Assembly (NCBI GenBank): GCA_020632695.1
Contig: JACKFB010000016.1
Span: forward strand, 74,112 to 138,111
Direction of reading: 5' to 3'
Origin: Deltaproteobacteria bacterium
Lineage (GTDB): Bacteria; Myxococcota_A; UBA9042; PHBI01; JACKFB01
Length of the DNA: 64,000 bases
Shown here: positions 25,395-35,752 of the stretch, in pieces
Layout: each line of letters starts with the position of its first letter
How positions within the stretch are numbered: position 1 is the first letter of the stretch
Notes under the pieces: model-generated
Database searches by the model: none
What the model was told of the DNA's origin: nothing
What the model saw: only the letters and a program-made list of their open reading frames with translations
Program-made: the position numbers and the translations under genes

Positions 25395-27853
25395 GCGGGG
25401 GCTTCCTCGGTCGGTGCTGACGCGGTGGGGAGCTCGAACCAGAAGGTGGTCCCCTCCCCTACCGCCGTGTCGAAGCCGATGCTGCCACCGTGCAGCTCGA
25501 CGATCGAGCGCGCGATGCCGAGCCCGAGGCCCGAACCGCGCGTTCGGCGAGTGGTGGTGTGGGCCTGGGCGAATCGCTCGAAGATGCGGGGGCGCGCCTC
25601 GACGGGGATGCCCGGCCCCCGGTCGCTGACGGACACGCGAGCGCGGTCGGCCAGCGCCTCGAGGCGCACCTCCACCCGGTCGCCCTCCGGCGAGAACTTC
25701 AAGGCGTTGGAGACGAGATTGGCCACGACCTGGCCCAGGCGGTCGCGGTCCGCGTGCACGGGCAGCGGGGCCGAGGCCGGGCTCAGCGCCAGGGCCACGC
25801 GGTGCTCCGCGGCGTAGCCCTGGGCCTCCGCGACGGCGTCGGCGACGACCGCGCCCAGCTCCAGGGGCTGCGGGCTGAGCTCGAGCGCGCCCGCGTCGAG
25901 GCGCGCGACGTCGAGGATGTCGTTGACCAGGCGCACCAGCCGCTGCGATCCGGCGTGGGCGACCTCCACCATGCGCGCGGCGTCCGGCGGCACCTCGCCC
26001 AACCGGCCGCTGGCCACCAGCCCCAGGGCACCCCGGATCGAGGTCACCGGCGTCCGCAGCTCGTGGCTGACCATCGCGACGAAGCGCTCCTTGGCCGACT
26101 CCGCCTCCCGCCGCGCGGTGATGTCACGGACCACCGACACGAAGGCCGCCCCCAGCGGGGCCGCGGCGTCCTGAGGCGGGATGCGGCTGGTGACGACCTC
26201 GGCGACGAAGGTGCCCCCATCGGCGCGCACCCCCTCGCACTCCCAGGGAGCGGCGGTGCGCGCGATCTCGCCCTCGTGGCCGGGCCACCCCGGCAGCAGG
26301 GCGGCGACGGGGCCATGGGACGACGCCCCGCGGGCCAGCCCGAAGAGCGCCGCCGCCGCGTCGTTGGCCGACACCACCACCCCCGCGGGGTCCACCCCGA
26401 GGATGGCGTCGGCGACGCTGTCCACGATGAGCTCGAGGTGCTGGCGGCTGCGCATGACTCCCTCGGCGATCTGCTGGCGCACCAGCAGCGCCCGCCGGTG
26501 CCGCTGGACCGCGACGTAGCGGCCCGCCATCTCCGCGGCGGCGATGGCGGGCAGCCCGGCGAATCCGGCGGCGGCGCCCGGCCACAGGCCGAGGCGCGGG
26601 CCCAGCGCGAAGGCCATGATCGCGTGCAGCAGCAAGGCCAGGGCCAGGGCCAGGAACACGGTCGCCTGGTTGGGCACGATCCAGAAGACACCCAGGGCCA
26701 GCAGCAGCAACAGCGCCGTCTCGGCGAAGCCCGCCCAGGCCGCGAGGCCCTCGGAGCCCAGCAGCGCGCCGCCGAGCAGGTTGTCCGCGGCCACCGCCTG
26801 CAGCAGCGCGCCGGCCACCTGTGAGCCGCCGGCGCGGACGTGGGAGTCGTGCAGTCCCGTGGGGCTCACCCCCACGAAGACCAGCCGCCCGCGCAAACCC
26901 TGGTCGGCGGCCGGCGAGCGACCGTCGTCCAGCAGGAGGTCGGCGAAGCGAAACACCGGGATGCTCCCCTCTGCGGGGAAGCGGATGAGCGGGGTGGCGC
27001 GATCGGTCGCGGTGGCCTCTCGCGTCAGCCGCTCGCGCCGGGCCGGATCGTCGGTCGCCGCGCGGACGGTGGCGAGGGCCAGGCTGGGGACGGCCGCGTC
27101 GCCCCACGCCACGGCGTACGGGTAGCGGCGCACGACGCCGTCGGGATCGTGGACGATGTTGATGGCTCCGGTCGCCCGGGCCGCCACCTGCAGGGGCTCG
27201 ATGTTCGCGACCCGCGCGGCGGCACGCAGCCGCACCCCGTCGGGCGCCACCTCGGCCAGAGGCTGGGAGGCCAGCGCCACCGGGTCTGCGTCGTCCGCCC
27301 CCTCGGGGCCGCGGTCGAGCACGAAGTACTGCCCGAGCACCACGACGCCCGCCGCCGACACCGCCTCCACGAGCTGCCGGTCGCCGTCCAGGGCCCGCAA
27401 CCGGAAGCCCAGGTCGGCCCGCAGCTCGCGGATGGGCGCCGAGGTGTCCAGCTCCGGTCTGGCCAGCACGGCGCCGACGGTCTCGGCCAGCTCCAGGGTC
27501 TCCTGCGCTCCCGGCTCGTCGAAGACCGCGTCCACCGCCACGGCGGCGGGCCCGTGCTCCACCAGCCGGGCGATGAAGCGCGCCCAGGTGCCACGGTTCA
27601 GGGGCCAGCGCTCGCCCAGGGCCTCCAGGGAGGCGTCGTCCACCAGCACCAGCGCGACGCGCTCGCTCCCCGCGGGCGGCCGCAGCACGCGCAGGGTGGC
27701 GAAATCGTAGAGCGCGCGGTCGGCCGAGGCCAGCGGCTCCACACCCCAGACCCGCGCCAGGGCGATCAGGCTCAGCGCCGCCGCCAGGGCCAGCCCCAGC
27801 ACACGGGCGCCGCGGGGGCTGCGCGGATCCGAGCGGACGCGCGCGGAGTTCAT
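25391..27853 (-). CDS. CHASE2-PAS sensor histidine kinase
   Basis: 820 residues from ATG 27853. One membrane helix (LGLALAAALSLIALARVWG), then an extracytoplasmic CHASE2 domain to about residue 340 (VALVLVDDASLEALGERWP, GVVRRYPYAV, LVFVGVSPTGLHD). Three closely spaced membrane helices follow (around 360-440), then a coiled linker, a PAS domain (VDSVADAILGVDPAGVVVSAND), HisKA with phospho-acceptor His 597 in MVSHELRTP, and HATPase_c with intact N (LVSNALKFSP), G1 (SDRGPGIP) and G2 (GSGLGLGIA) boxes. It is a full inner-membrane kinase sensing an unknown periplasmic signal. It overlaps the hydrolase gene by four bases and lies 184 bases after fecR-like and OmpA genes. No response regulator is in the run. 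Confidence 0.93.
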   Translation of the reverse strand: MNSARVRSDPRSPRGARVLGLALAAALSLIALARVWGVEPLASADRALYDFATLRVLRPPAGSERVALVLVDDASLEALGERWPLNRGTWARFIARLVEHGPAAVAVDAVFDEPGAQETLELAETVGAVLARPELDTSAPIRELRADLGFRLRALDGDRQLVEAVSAAGVVVLGQYFVLDRGPEGADDADPVALASQPLAEVAPDGVRLRAAARVANIEPLQVAARATGAINIVHDPDGVVRRYPYAVAWGDAAVPSLALATVRAATDDPARRERLTREATATDRATPLIRFPAEGSIPVFRFADLLLDDGRSPAADQGLRGRLVFVGVSPTGLHDSHVRAGGSQVAGALLQAVAADNLLGGALLGSEGLAAWAGFAETALLLLLALGVFWIVPNQATVFLALALALLLHAIMAFALGPRLGLWPGAAAGFAGLPAIAAAEMAGRYVAVQRHRRALLVRQQIAEGVMRSRQHLELIVDSVADAILGVDPAGVVVSANDAAAALFGLARGASSHGPVAALLPGWPGHEGEIARTAAPWECEGVRADGGTFVAEVVTSRIPPQDAAAPLGAAFVSVVRDITARREAESAKERFVAMVSHELRTPVTSIRGALGLVASGRLGEVPPDAARMVEVAHAGSQRLVRLVNDILDVARLDAGALELSPQPLELGAVVADAVAEAQGYAAEHRVALALSPASAPLPVHADRDRLGQVVANLVSNALKFSPEGDRVEVRLEALADRARVSVSDRGPGIPVEARPRIFERFAQAHTTTRRTRGSGLGLGIARSIVELHGGSIGFDTAVGEGTTFWFELPTASAPTEEAPA

Positions 27854-27863
27854 GACCGCGCGT

Positions 27864-27886
27864 GGCCCCGAGGCGCCGTCAGCGGC
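27864..27886. repeat. Second copy of the dispersed 23-base repeat
   Basis: Bases 27864-27886 are identical to 13078-13100 (both begin GGCCCCGAGGCGCC). This copy lies in the 184-base gap between the FecR-like gene and the CHASE2 kinase gene, 11 bases before the kinase start. The remaining gap (27887-28037) has no gene and several CCGAG/CTCGG words. Confidence 0.6.
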
Positions 27887-28037
27887 TGTTCCGAACTCCG
27901 GCCCGAGCGGGTCGTCAGCGTGGTCGTCTCGGTGCCCCGAACGCCGAGGGCGCGGGCCGCGCTCGAGACACCGAGGCGCGCGTGCCCTCGGAAGCACATG
28001 AGCCGGCCGCGCGGCGGGGGAAGGTGAGAAGCCCCCG

Positions 28038-29270
28038 TCAAGGCGCCAGCTCGAACGCGTAGGTCTTCGACGCGAACCCCGAGAAGCCGTCGGCGTCCAC
28101 GGCGGTCACCCGCCAGAACCAGCGCCCCGCCGCCGGCACGGTGCCGACCCCCAGCTCGGTGTCGCGGGTCTCCACCGACGAGTACTCCTGGACGAAGGCG
28201 GCGTCGCGCGCCACCTCGACGCGGTACAGCGCCGCTCCCGCCGCCGGCGCCCACTCCAGGCGCTTGCTCGACGACACCACGCCGCGGAGCGGTGCGGCCA
28301 CCTTGGGGGGCTGCAGCAGGTCGCGCGGCGGCTCCGGCGGCTGGTCTCCGACCACCTGGCTGCCGCTGCCCCCGGGCAGGTCGACCCGCGCCGACGCCGC
28401 CTCCAGGCCGACCAGCCCCTCCAGGGTCTCCACGCGGGTGGTGACCTCGACGGGGTCGGCCGCCACGCGGAAGGTGGTGCCGCGCACGCCCGCCACGGCG
28501 GTGCCGGACATGATCTCGAACTGCGAGCGCGCGCCCGCGGGGCGGACGATGCTCTCGATACGCCCGCGGGTCAGCACCAGCCGCACGCGGCGCAGCCCCT
28601 GGTGGGAGAGCAGCACCGACTTCAGCCGCAGCTCGCCTCCCGCCCCCAGGCGGATGCGGCTGCCGTCCTCCAGCGCGATGACCGCGACGGCGTCGGCGCC
28701 GGTCTCCACCCAGTCGCCCTCCGCCAGGCGCGCGCCCGGGGCGACGGCGGCGCGCTCGGCCCCGGGGGCCCCGGCGCTCACCTGTCCACGGGACGAGACC
28801 AGGGTGCCCACGGTGCGCCCGCGCCGGCGCACGGCGTAGGTGACGTAGAGCCCGGGCGCCTCGCCCGCTCGCAGCAGCGGCGCCACCGCCGACACGCGAT
28901 GCTCGGGCAGCCCCGACAGCACCAGCGCGTTCGCCACCTGCTGCGCCGCGGCCAGCGCCGAGCCGTCGGCGCGCGCCTTGTCCTCCGCCCGCGCGGCGAC
29001 GGTCACCGAGGTGATCCCCGGCTCCGCGAGCAGCGTCGACGCGATGGACGCCATGCAGCCGTTGAGCGTCAGCTCGCGGGCGCGCTCCACCGTGAGCGGC
29101 ACGCCGCTGACCACCCGACCGTCGCGCAGGCTCACGCCGCCGCACGGAGCGGGCTCGGCCGCGAGGGCGGCGCCGCTCAGGACCACGACACATATCGCCG
29201 CGAGGGCGATCACCGCCGCCGCCAGCCCCGCCGCTCGACGGCTCACCTCGACCCGCTCCGACGCGCTCAT
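28038..29270 (-). CDS. FecR-domain periplasmic protein
   Basis: 410 residues from ATG 29270, four bases inside the OmpA-type gene (ATGA). A membrane or signal segment (LAAAVIALAAICVVVLSGAALA) is followed by a domain of about 110 residues (CGGVSLRDGRV to VAPLLRAGE) with an OmpA/BON-like look. A FecR domain comes next: GRTVGTLVSSRGQV, LAEGDWVETGADAVAVIALEDGS and GTAVAGVRGTTFRV. The last 80 residues form a fibronectin-like module (LEWAPAAGAALYRVEVARD, GRWFWRVTAVD). FecR-CHASE2 gene pairs occur widely in bacteria, and the FecR protein is usually taken as the periplasmic partner of the sensor. Confidence 0.88.
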   Translation of the reverse strand: MSASERVEVSRRAAGLAAAVIALAAICVVVLSGAALAAEPAPCGGVSLRDGRVVSGVPLTVERARELTLNGCMASIASTLLAEPGITSVTVAARAEDKARADGSALAAAQQVANALVLSGLPEHRVSAVAPLLRAGEAPGLYVTYAVRRRGRTVGTLVSSRGQVSAGAPGAERAAVAPGARLAEGDWVETGADAVAVIALEDGSRIRLGAGGELRLKSVLLSHQGLRRVRLVLTRGRIESIVRPAGARSQFEIMSGTAVAGVRGTTFRVAADPVEVTTRVETLEGLVGLEAASARVDLPGGSGSQVVGDQPPEPPRDLLQPPKVAAPLRGVVSSSKRLEWAPAAGAALYRVEVARDAAFVQEYSSVETRDTELGVGTVPAAGRWFWRVTAVDADGFSGFASKTYAFELAP

Positions 29271-31042
29271 GGCTGCCCCTGGGCCGGCACGCCTGCCTGG
29301 CGGCTGATGTGGAACTCCACCCTCCGATTCTCCTCGCGTCCGGCCGCCGTCTTGTTGTCGGCCACCGGGCGCGTCTGCCCGTATCCCTTCGCCACCAGCC
29401 GCGCCGGATCGACGCCCTTGCTGACCAGATAGGCCATCACCGCGTCCGCCCGCGCTTGCGACAGCGCCAGGTTCCTCGCGGCGACCCCCTTGTCATCGGT
29501 GTGACCCTCCACGCGCAGCTCGAGCACCTGCGGGTTGGCTTGCAATACGGATGCCACCTGGTCGAGCACCGCGTGGCTCCGCTTCTGGATGACCGCCTTG
29601 GCGCTGGCGAAGTAGACCTTCTCGAGGATGACGATGCGGTCGCGCTCCACGCGCACCTTCGTCTCGCCCGTGTCCGGACACCCGTCGGCGTCGTCGACCC
29701 CGTTGATGACCTCGGCAGCCAGCGGGCACTTGTCCTTCGCGTCGACGATCCCGTCCTGATCGTTGTCCGGATCGGGGCACCCGTCGCCATCCTCGAAGCC
29801 GTCGGCGTCCTCGGCCCGGTCCGGGCACAGGTCGGCGTCGTCGCTGACGCCGTCCCCGTCGGCGTCGCCCTCCGGCTCGGCGCCCTCGTCTCCGGCCTCC
29901 CCCGCGCGCGGCACGCCGCCCGGCGGCACCTCGTCGGGGCAGCCGTCCTCGTCGACGTACCCGTTGGGCGTCTCGCTCTCGAAGGGGCACACGTCGTCGA
30001 CGTCCTCGATCCCGTCGCCGTCGTTGTCCAGGTCGGCGCAGCGGTCATGGTCCTCGAAGCCGTCGTAGTCCTCGGGCCCGGTGGTGCAGTGCCTCGCGCC
30101 CTCGGGCGAGTGCAGGTCCACGCCCACGAAGAGCCGCCAGCTCGGCGTCCCGAAGCCCGAGGTCAGCCCCGCGCCGCCGCCCACCGTCACCGTCGCGCGG
30201 GCGCCGGCGTCGATGGCCAGCGCTCCCAGCACCTCCAGAGGCCTGGCCGCCGCGTCGCTGTCCTCGAGCCCCACCGCGCCCTGGATGGTGCCGCGCAGCG
30301 CCAACGGCAGGCTGCCCAGGGGCGCGTGGACTCCCAGCCCGTAGACGATCTCGTGGCCCACGGTGAGGTCCAGCACCTGGCGCTTCTTCCGCAGCCGCGC
30401 GCCAGCCTCCAGCTCGAAGCGCAGCCCGCTCGGCAGCGTGTAGCCCAGCAGGAGCAGGGGCGTGACCACCAGCGCGCCGTCGCTCATGTCCAGATCGGTG
30501 TCGCCGGTGGGCAGCCGGAACTCGCCGGAGAGCGCCAGACGGAAGCCCTCCTCCTGGCCGAAGAGCAGCACCTTCAAGGTCGCCCGCAGGTCGCCCAGGC
30601 CTGCGCCCTCGAGGTCGCCGCCCGTGTCGAAGGGGAACGCCGCGCTCGCGTCGCCCGTCTGCCAGGGCGTGACGGGCAGGACCACGCCGATCTCCAGGCG
30701 CTCGAGCAGTCCGATGGAGCCCAGGATGTCCAGGGTGAGCTGATTCTCGATGAGGCGCACCGAGCCGCCGCCGCGCTCGAGGGTCAACGGGCGATGCCCC
30801 AGGTGGGCGAGCACACCGGCGCGCCAGCCCAGGTGCTGCCCGACGCCCGAGGCGGTGACGCCCAGGATGTCCCGCTGGCCGGGCCCCGCCTCGAACTGCT
30901 GGGCGTCGACGCCCGTGCGGATCACCGTCTGAGCCCGCGCGCCGCCGGCGAGGAGGCCCCCCAGCCCCACGACGGCCACGGCGACCAGCGCCGGCCAGCG
31001 TCCCGCCGTGCGTCCGCGTGGGCGCCCCGGTGAGTTCGTCAT
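29267..31042 (-). CDS. Outer-membrane TSP3-OmpA protein 1
   Basis: 591 residues from ATG 31042, with GAGGAA upstream. Signal peptide (LVAVAVVGLGGLLAGGARA), then a beta-barrel of about 260 residues (LLERLEIGVVLPVTPWQTG, FRLALSGEFRLPTGD, TVGHEIVYGLGVHAPLG). Next come thrombospondin-type-3 calcium repeats (DLDNDGDGIEDVDDVCP, DPDNDQDGIVDAKDKCP), and a C-terminal OmpA domain with the peptidoglycan-binding residues in VEGHTDDKGVAARNLALSQARA. It links the outer membrane to the cell wall. It is first in the run OmpA-FecR-CHASE2 kinase-hydrolase-permease and diverges from a paralogue at 31407. Confidence 0.92.
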   Translation of the reverse strand: MTNSPGRPRGRTAGRWPALVAVAVVGLGGLLAGGARAQTVIRTGVDAQQFEAGPGQRDILGVTASGVGQHLGWRAGVLAHLGHRPLTLERGGGSVRLIENQLTLDILGSIGLLERLEIGVVLPVTPWQTGDASAAFPFDTGGDLEGAGLGDLRATLKVLLFGQEEGFRLALSGEFRLPTGDTDLDMSDGALVVTPLLLLGYTLPSGLRFELEAGARLRKKRQVLDLTVGHEIVYGLGVHAPLGSLPLALRGTIQGAVGLEDSDAAARPLEVLGALAIDAGARATVTVGGGAGLTSGFGTPSWRLFVGVDLHSPEGARHCTTGPEDYDGFEDHDRCADLDNDGDGIEDVDDVCPFESETPNGYVDEDGCPDEVPPGGVPRAGEAGDEGAEPEGDADGDGVSDDADLCPDRAEDADGFEDGDGCPDPDNDQDGIVDAKDKCPLAAEVINGVDDADGCPDTGETKVRVERDRIVILEKVYFASAKAVIQKRSHAVLDQVASVLQANPQVLELRVEGHTDDKGVAARNLALSQARADAVMAYLVSKGVDPARLVAKGYGQTRPVADNKTAAGREENRRVEFHISRQAGVPAQGQP

Positions 31043-31406
31043 CGTCGCTTCCTCGCGAGGAGCCGACGTCCTGCCGGTCGTCGGGGAGGGATGGCCACGC
31101 GGGCGGCGTGGCGCGATTGGTGCATGGGGGCACGCATAGCACAGCCGGATTTGCGCGACCACTCCGGCTGGGACGGCCGCGCGACGGCCGCCCCCGACCA
31201 CGCAACGTCCCGGACGGCGCCCCACTTTGCTACACACCGATGTCCCCTGTCGCGACACACCCGCTGGCGGCTGCCCTCTTTCGCACCGCCAGCCCTCCGA
31301 AGCCGAACCGAACAAATTCACAGGCCGCCCGCGCCGTGGTACGTGCGTCGTCACGTATCCAGTCCGCAAACCGGTCAGAACGTCAACGATCCCGTGGAGG
31401 TTTCCC
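31043..31406. promoter_or_regulatory. Divergent control region between two OmpA-type genes
   Basis: 364 bases without a gene. Two palindromes stand about 50 bases before each start codon. TACGTG at 31340-31345 faces CACGTA at 31352-31357 with a six-base spacer, on the plus-gene side. GCCACGC at 31094-31100 faces GCGTGGC at 31106-31112, on the minus-gene side. Either could be a regulator site. An AT-richer stretch (ACAAATTCACAGG near 31313) probably belongs to the plus-strand promoter, but I cannot assign -35/-10 boxes. Confidence 0.4.
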
Positions 31407-33305
<1,899 letters not shown>

Positions 33306-33312
33306 CCGAAGG

Positions 33313-33341
33313 GCGCCGGGCGGGAGGGACTCGCCCGGCGC
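33313..33341 (+). terminator. Hairpin after the OmpA-type gene
   Basis: GCGCCGGGCG at 33313-33322 pairs perfectly with CGCCCGGCGC at 33332-33341 around a nine-base loop, eight bases after the stop codon. No run of T follows, so it may act as a transcript-end stabiliser or a Rho-independent-like pause. Confidence 0.5.
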
Positions 33342-33540
33342 AGTCGTCGCGAACCGGCACGCAGCGATTCGACGCGGCGCGGTCGCGGCGTAACATGGCA
33401 GGACATCGGCGGCCCGGCGGGCGGCCGGAGGGCGTCAGCGGAGCGCCCCACCCCACCCTGGCATCGCTGTTGCAGACCCGTCGGGCCCCGCCCCGGCGTC
33501 CACGGCGCCACCTCGCGCCTCCAACCATGAGGACCCCCAG

Positions 33541-34539
33541 ATGAAGACGATGACCCTCGCCGCGCTGATCTGCCTGACCACCGTGCCTGCGTATGCGGTC
33601 AACGAGTACGTACCTCCCGCGGAGGAGGTGAAGGCCGACAAGGACAAGACCAAGGAGTCGGAGCAGGGCTGGCACTACCACCTCTCGCTCGGCGCCAGCG
33701 TGGCCTTCGGCGCGAACGACCAGGTGGTCGGACAGCAGAGCGGCGCGAGCTGGACACTGGGCTTCAACCTCAACGGCGCCGTGGGGCTGCTGCGCAACAA
33801 GCACGACTGGCGCAACACCCTGTCCATCCTGGAGAACGTCACCCGCTCCCCCGCGCTGTCGGAGTGGGTCAAGAGCGCGGACACGCTCGACTTCCAGAGC
33901 ATCTACTACCTGCACCTCGCCGAGTGGATCGGTCCCTTCGCCCGCTTCAGCCTCACGACGCCGCTCTTCAAGGGCCGCGAGGTGCGCGCCACGCCGACCG
34001 ACTACTCCGTCAACGGCACGGTGGTTGCGTCGGGCGTGACCAGCCTCAAGCTCACCGATCCCTTCCAGGTGCTGACCCTCAAGGAGTCCGTCGGCGTGTT
34101 CGCGCAGCCCGTGAGCAAGCCCAGCATCACCATCGACACCCGGGCGGGCTTCGGCGTGCACGAGGTCTTCGCCGACGGCGCGCGTGTGGTCGCCGATGAC
34201 GCGGCGACCGCGAACGTGGTCGAGCTCAACGAGCTCGACAGCTACGTGCAGGCCGGTGTCGAGCTCGCCGTCGAGGCGCTCGGCGTGCTCTCCGAGGGCA
34301 AGGTGAACTACGGCGTCGGCGGCGAGGTCATGGTGCCGCTGGTCAACGACGATCCCCAGGACCGCAGCGTCGGCGACCTGACCAACATCAGCGCCCACGC
34401 GCGCCTCTCGTTCAAGCTGGTCGAGTGGGCCTCGCTGGACATCGAGGCCAAGGCCCTGCGTCAGCCCCAGATCAGCGAGGACTGGCAGAAGTCGATCGCG
34501 ATGCTGCTGACCTTCGGATACACCGTCTTCGAGAAGTGA
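33541..34539 (+). CDS. Exported DUF3078-like protein
   Basis: 332 residues from ATG 33541. A short signal peptide (MKTMTLAALICLTTVPAYA) is followed by a Lys/Glu-rich stretch and then beta-strands: GWHYHLSLGASVAFGANDQV, SWTLGFNLNGAVGLLRNKHDW, NTLSILENVTRSPALSEWVK, and SIYYLHLAEWIGPFARFSLTTP. The pattern of a W-rich first strand, an NKHDWRNTL turn and a GPFARFSL strand fits the DUF3078 family of outer-membrane-associated proteins. It ends with HARLSFKLVEWASLDIEAKA and TFGYTVFEK, a likely barrel C-terminus. Function unknown. Confidence 0.75.
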   Translation: MKTMTLAALICLTTVPAYAVNEYVPPAEEVKADKDKTKESEQGWHYHLSLGASVAFGANDQVVGQQSGASWTLGFNLNGAVGLLRNKHDWRNTLSILENVTRSPALSEWVKSADTLDFQSIYYLHLAEWIGPFARFSLTTPLFKGREVRATPTDYSVNGTVVASGVTSLKLTDPFQVLTLKESVGVFAQPVSKPSITIDTRAGFGVHEVFADGARVVADDAATANVVELNELDSYVQAGVELAVEALGVLSEGKVNYGVGGEVMVPLVNDDPQDRSVGDLTNISAHARLSFKLVEWASLDIEAKALRQPQISEDWQKSIAMLLTFGYTVFEK

Positions 34540-34760
34540 GAGGGCGTCTTCATTCGCCCACCGGGCGTGGCGCCAGCGACGTCCTTTCATGGAGTCGAGC
34601 GCCCGCCCGCCCGACCTGTTCCTGAGCCCTGGACCTCTACCCGTGATCTCCGGAGGGAGCCCCCACCAGCTCCGCTCCGCCTCCGAGCCGTCGTCCGAAG
34701 CCCTCCGTGGGGCTCCCGGCGCTGGCCGCACCTTCCCCTTGGAACCGATGGAGCCTCGCC

Positions 34761-35573
34761 GTGGACACCGAAATCATCATCAGCCTGCTCGCGACCTGGG
34801 GGATCCGCATCTTCGGGGTGCTCGTCCTGCTCTGGGTCGCCGTCCGCCTCGCCAACGCGGCCCAGGCCGCGGTCGCGCGCGCCCTGTCGAAGTCGCGCCT
34901 CGACGAGATGCTGGCCAGCTTCTTCGCCCGCGCCACGCGGTGGATGGTGCTGCTGGTCGCCATCCTCGCGGTGCTGAGCATCTTCGGCATCGAGACCACC
35001 AGCGTCGCCGCCGTCCTCGGCGCGGCCTCCCTGGCCGTCGGGCTGGCCTTCCAGGGCACCCTGGCCAGCTTCGCGGCCGGCGTGATGCTGCTGGTCTTCC
35101 GCCCCTTCAAGCTCGGCGACCTCGTCTCCACCGGGGGCGTCACCGGCGTGGTGAAGGCCATCGATCTCTTCACGACGGCGCTGGACACCCCCGACAACCG
35201 CCGCTTCATCCTCCCGAACTCCACCGTGTTCGGCGCCACCATCGAGAACATGAGCCACCACGGCTTCCGGCGCGTGGACGTCACCGTGGGCGTCGCCTAT
35301 GACGCCGACATCGACCGCACCCGCGAGGTGCTCGACAGCGCCGCCGCCGCCATCCCCGGCCGCCGCGCCGATCTGGGCCACCAGATCTTCCTCGAGTCCC
35401 TGGGCGACTCCGCCGTCGTGTGGCAGGTCCGCGTCTGGGCCGACGTCGCCGTCTACTGGGACGTGTGGCAGGCCACGACCCGCGCCGCCAAGCGCGCGCT
35501 CGACGACGCCGGCATCTCGATCCCCTTCCCGCAGCTCGACGTGCACCTGGCGAAGGATCTCGACCAGAGCTGA
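34761..35573 (+). CDS. mscS: Small-conductance mechanosensitive channel (MscS family)
   Basis: 270 residues from GTG 34761, with GGAG seven bases upstream; E. coli MscS has 286. Two membrane helices (IISLLATWGIRIFGVLVLLW, FFARATRWMVLLVAILAVLS) precede the pore helix, AAVLGAASLAVGLAFQGTL and the following SFAAGVMLLVFRPFKLGD. The small-residue packing pattern (Ala/Gly) and RPFKLGD are typical of MscS. The beta domain (STGGVTGVVKAIDLFTT) and the alpha/beta cytoplasmic domain (VDVTVGVAYDADIDR) follow. It releases solutes on membrane tension during hypo-osmotic shock. Confidence 0.94.
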   Translation: MDTEIIISLLATWGIRIFGVLVLLWVAVRLANAAQAAVARALSKSRLDEMLASFFARATRWMVLLVAILAVLSIFGIETTSVAAVLGAASLAVGLAFQGTLASFAAGVMLLVFRPFKLGDLVSTGGVTGVVKAIDLFTTALDTPDNRRFILPNSTVFGATIENMSHHGFRRVDVTVGVAYDADIDRTREVLDSAAAAIPGRRADLGHQIFLESLGDSAVVWQVRVWADVAVYWDVWQATTRAAKRALDDAGISIPFPQLDVHLAKDLDQS

Positions 35574-35587
35574 CACGGTCGGCGAGA

Positions 35588-35615
35588 GCAGCGGCCGGCC
35601 GATCCCGACCGCTGC
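35588..35615. terminator. Hairpin between convergent MscS and NtrC-type genes
   Basis: GCAGCGG at 35588-35594 pairs with CCGCTGC at 35609-35615 around a 14-base loop, 14 bases after the mscS stop. The rest of the 179-base convergent gap is rich in CCGG palindromes and holds no gene. No T-tract is visible, so termination is only possible, not shown. Confidence 0.3.
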
Positions 35616-35752
35616 GGAGGCCGTCCCGGCGGCCCGGCCTCTCGCCGTCTGCCCGGCGGGTGGGTCCGGCCGGCCGGCGCGTCGGGCCGGCGCCGCCGAG
35701 GCGACCCGGCCCATCCTCTCGCCGCCCCTGCTCGGAGCGGCGGCCGGACGCA

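Noticed and set aside
34542..34559. A hairpin GGGCG/CGCCC after the DUF3078-like gene as a terminator
   Set aside because: Only five pairs and no T-tract; too weak in DNA of this GC content.
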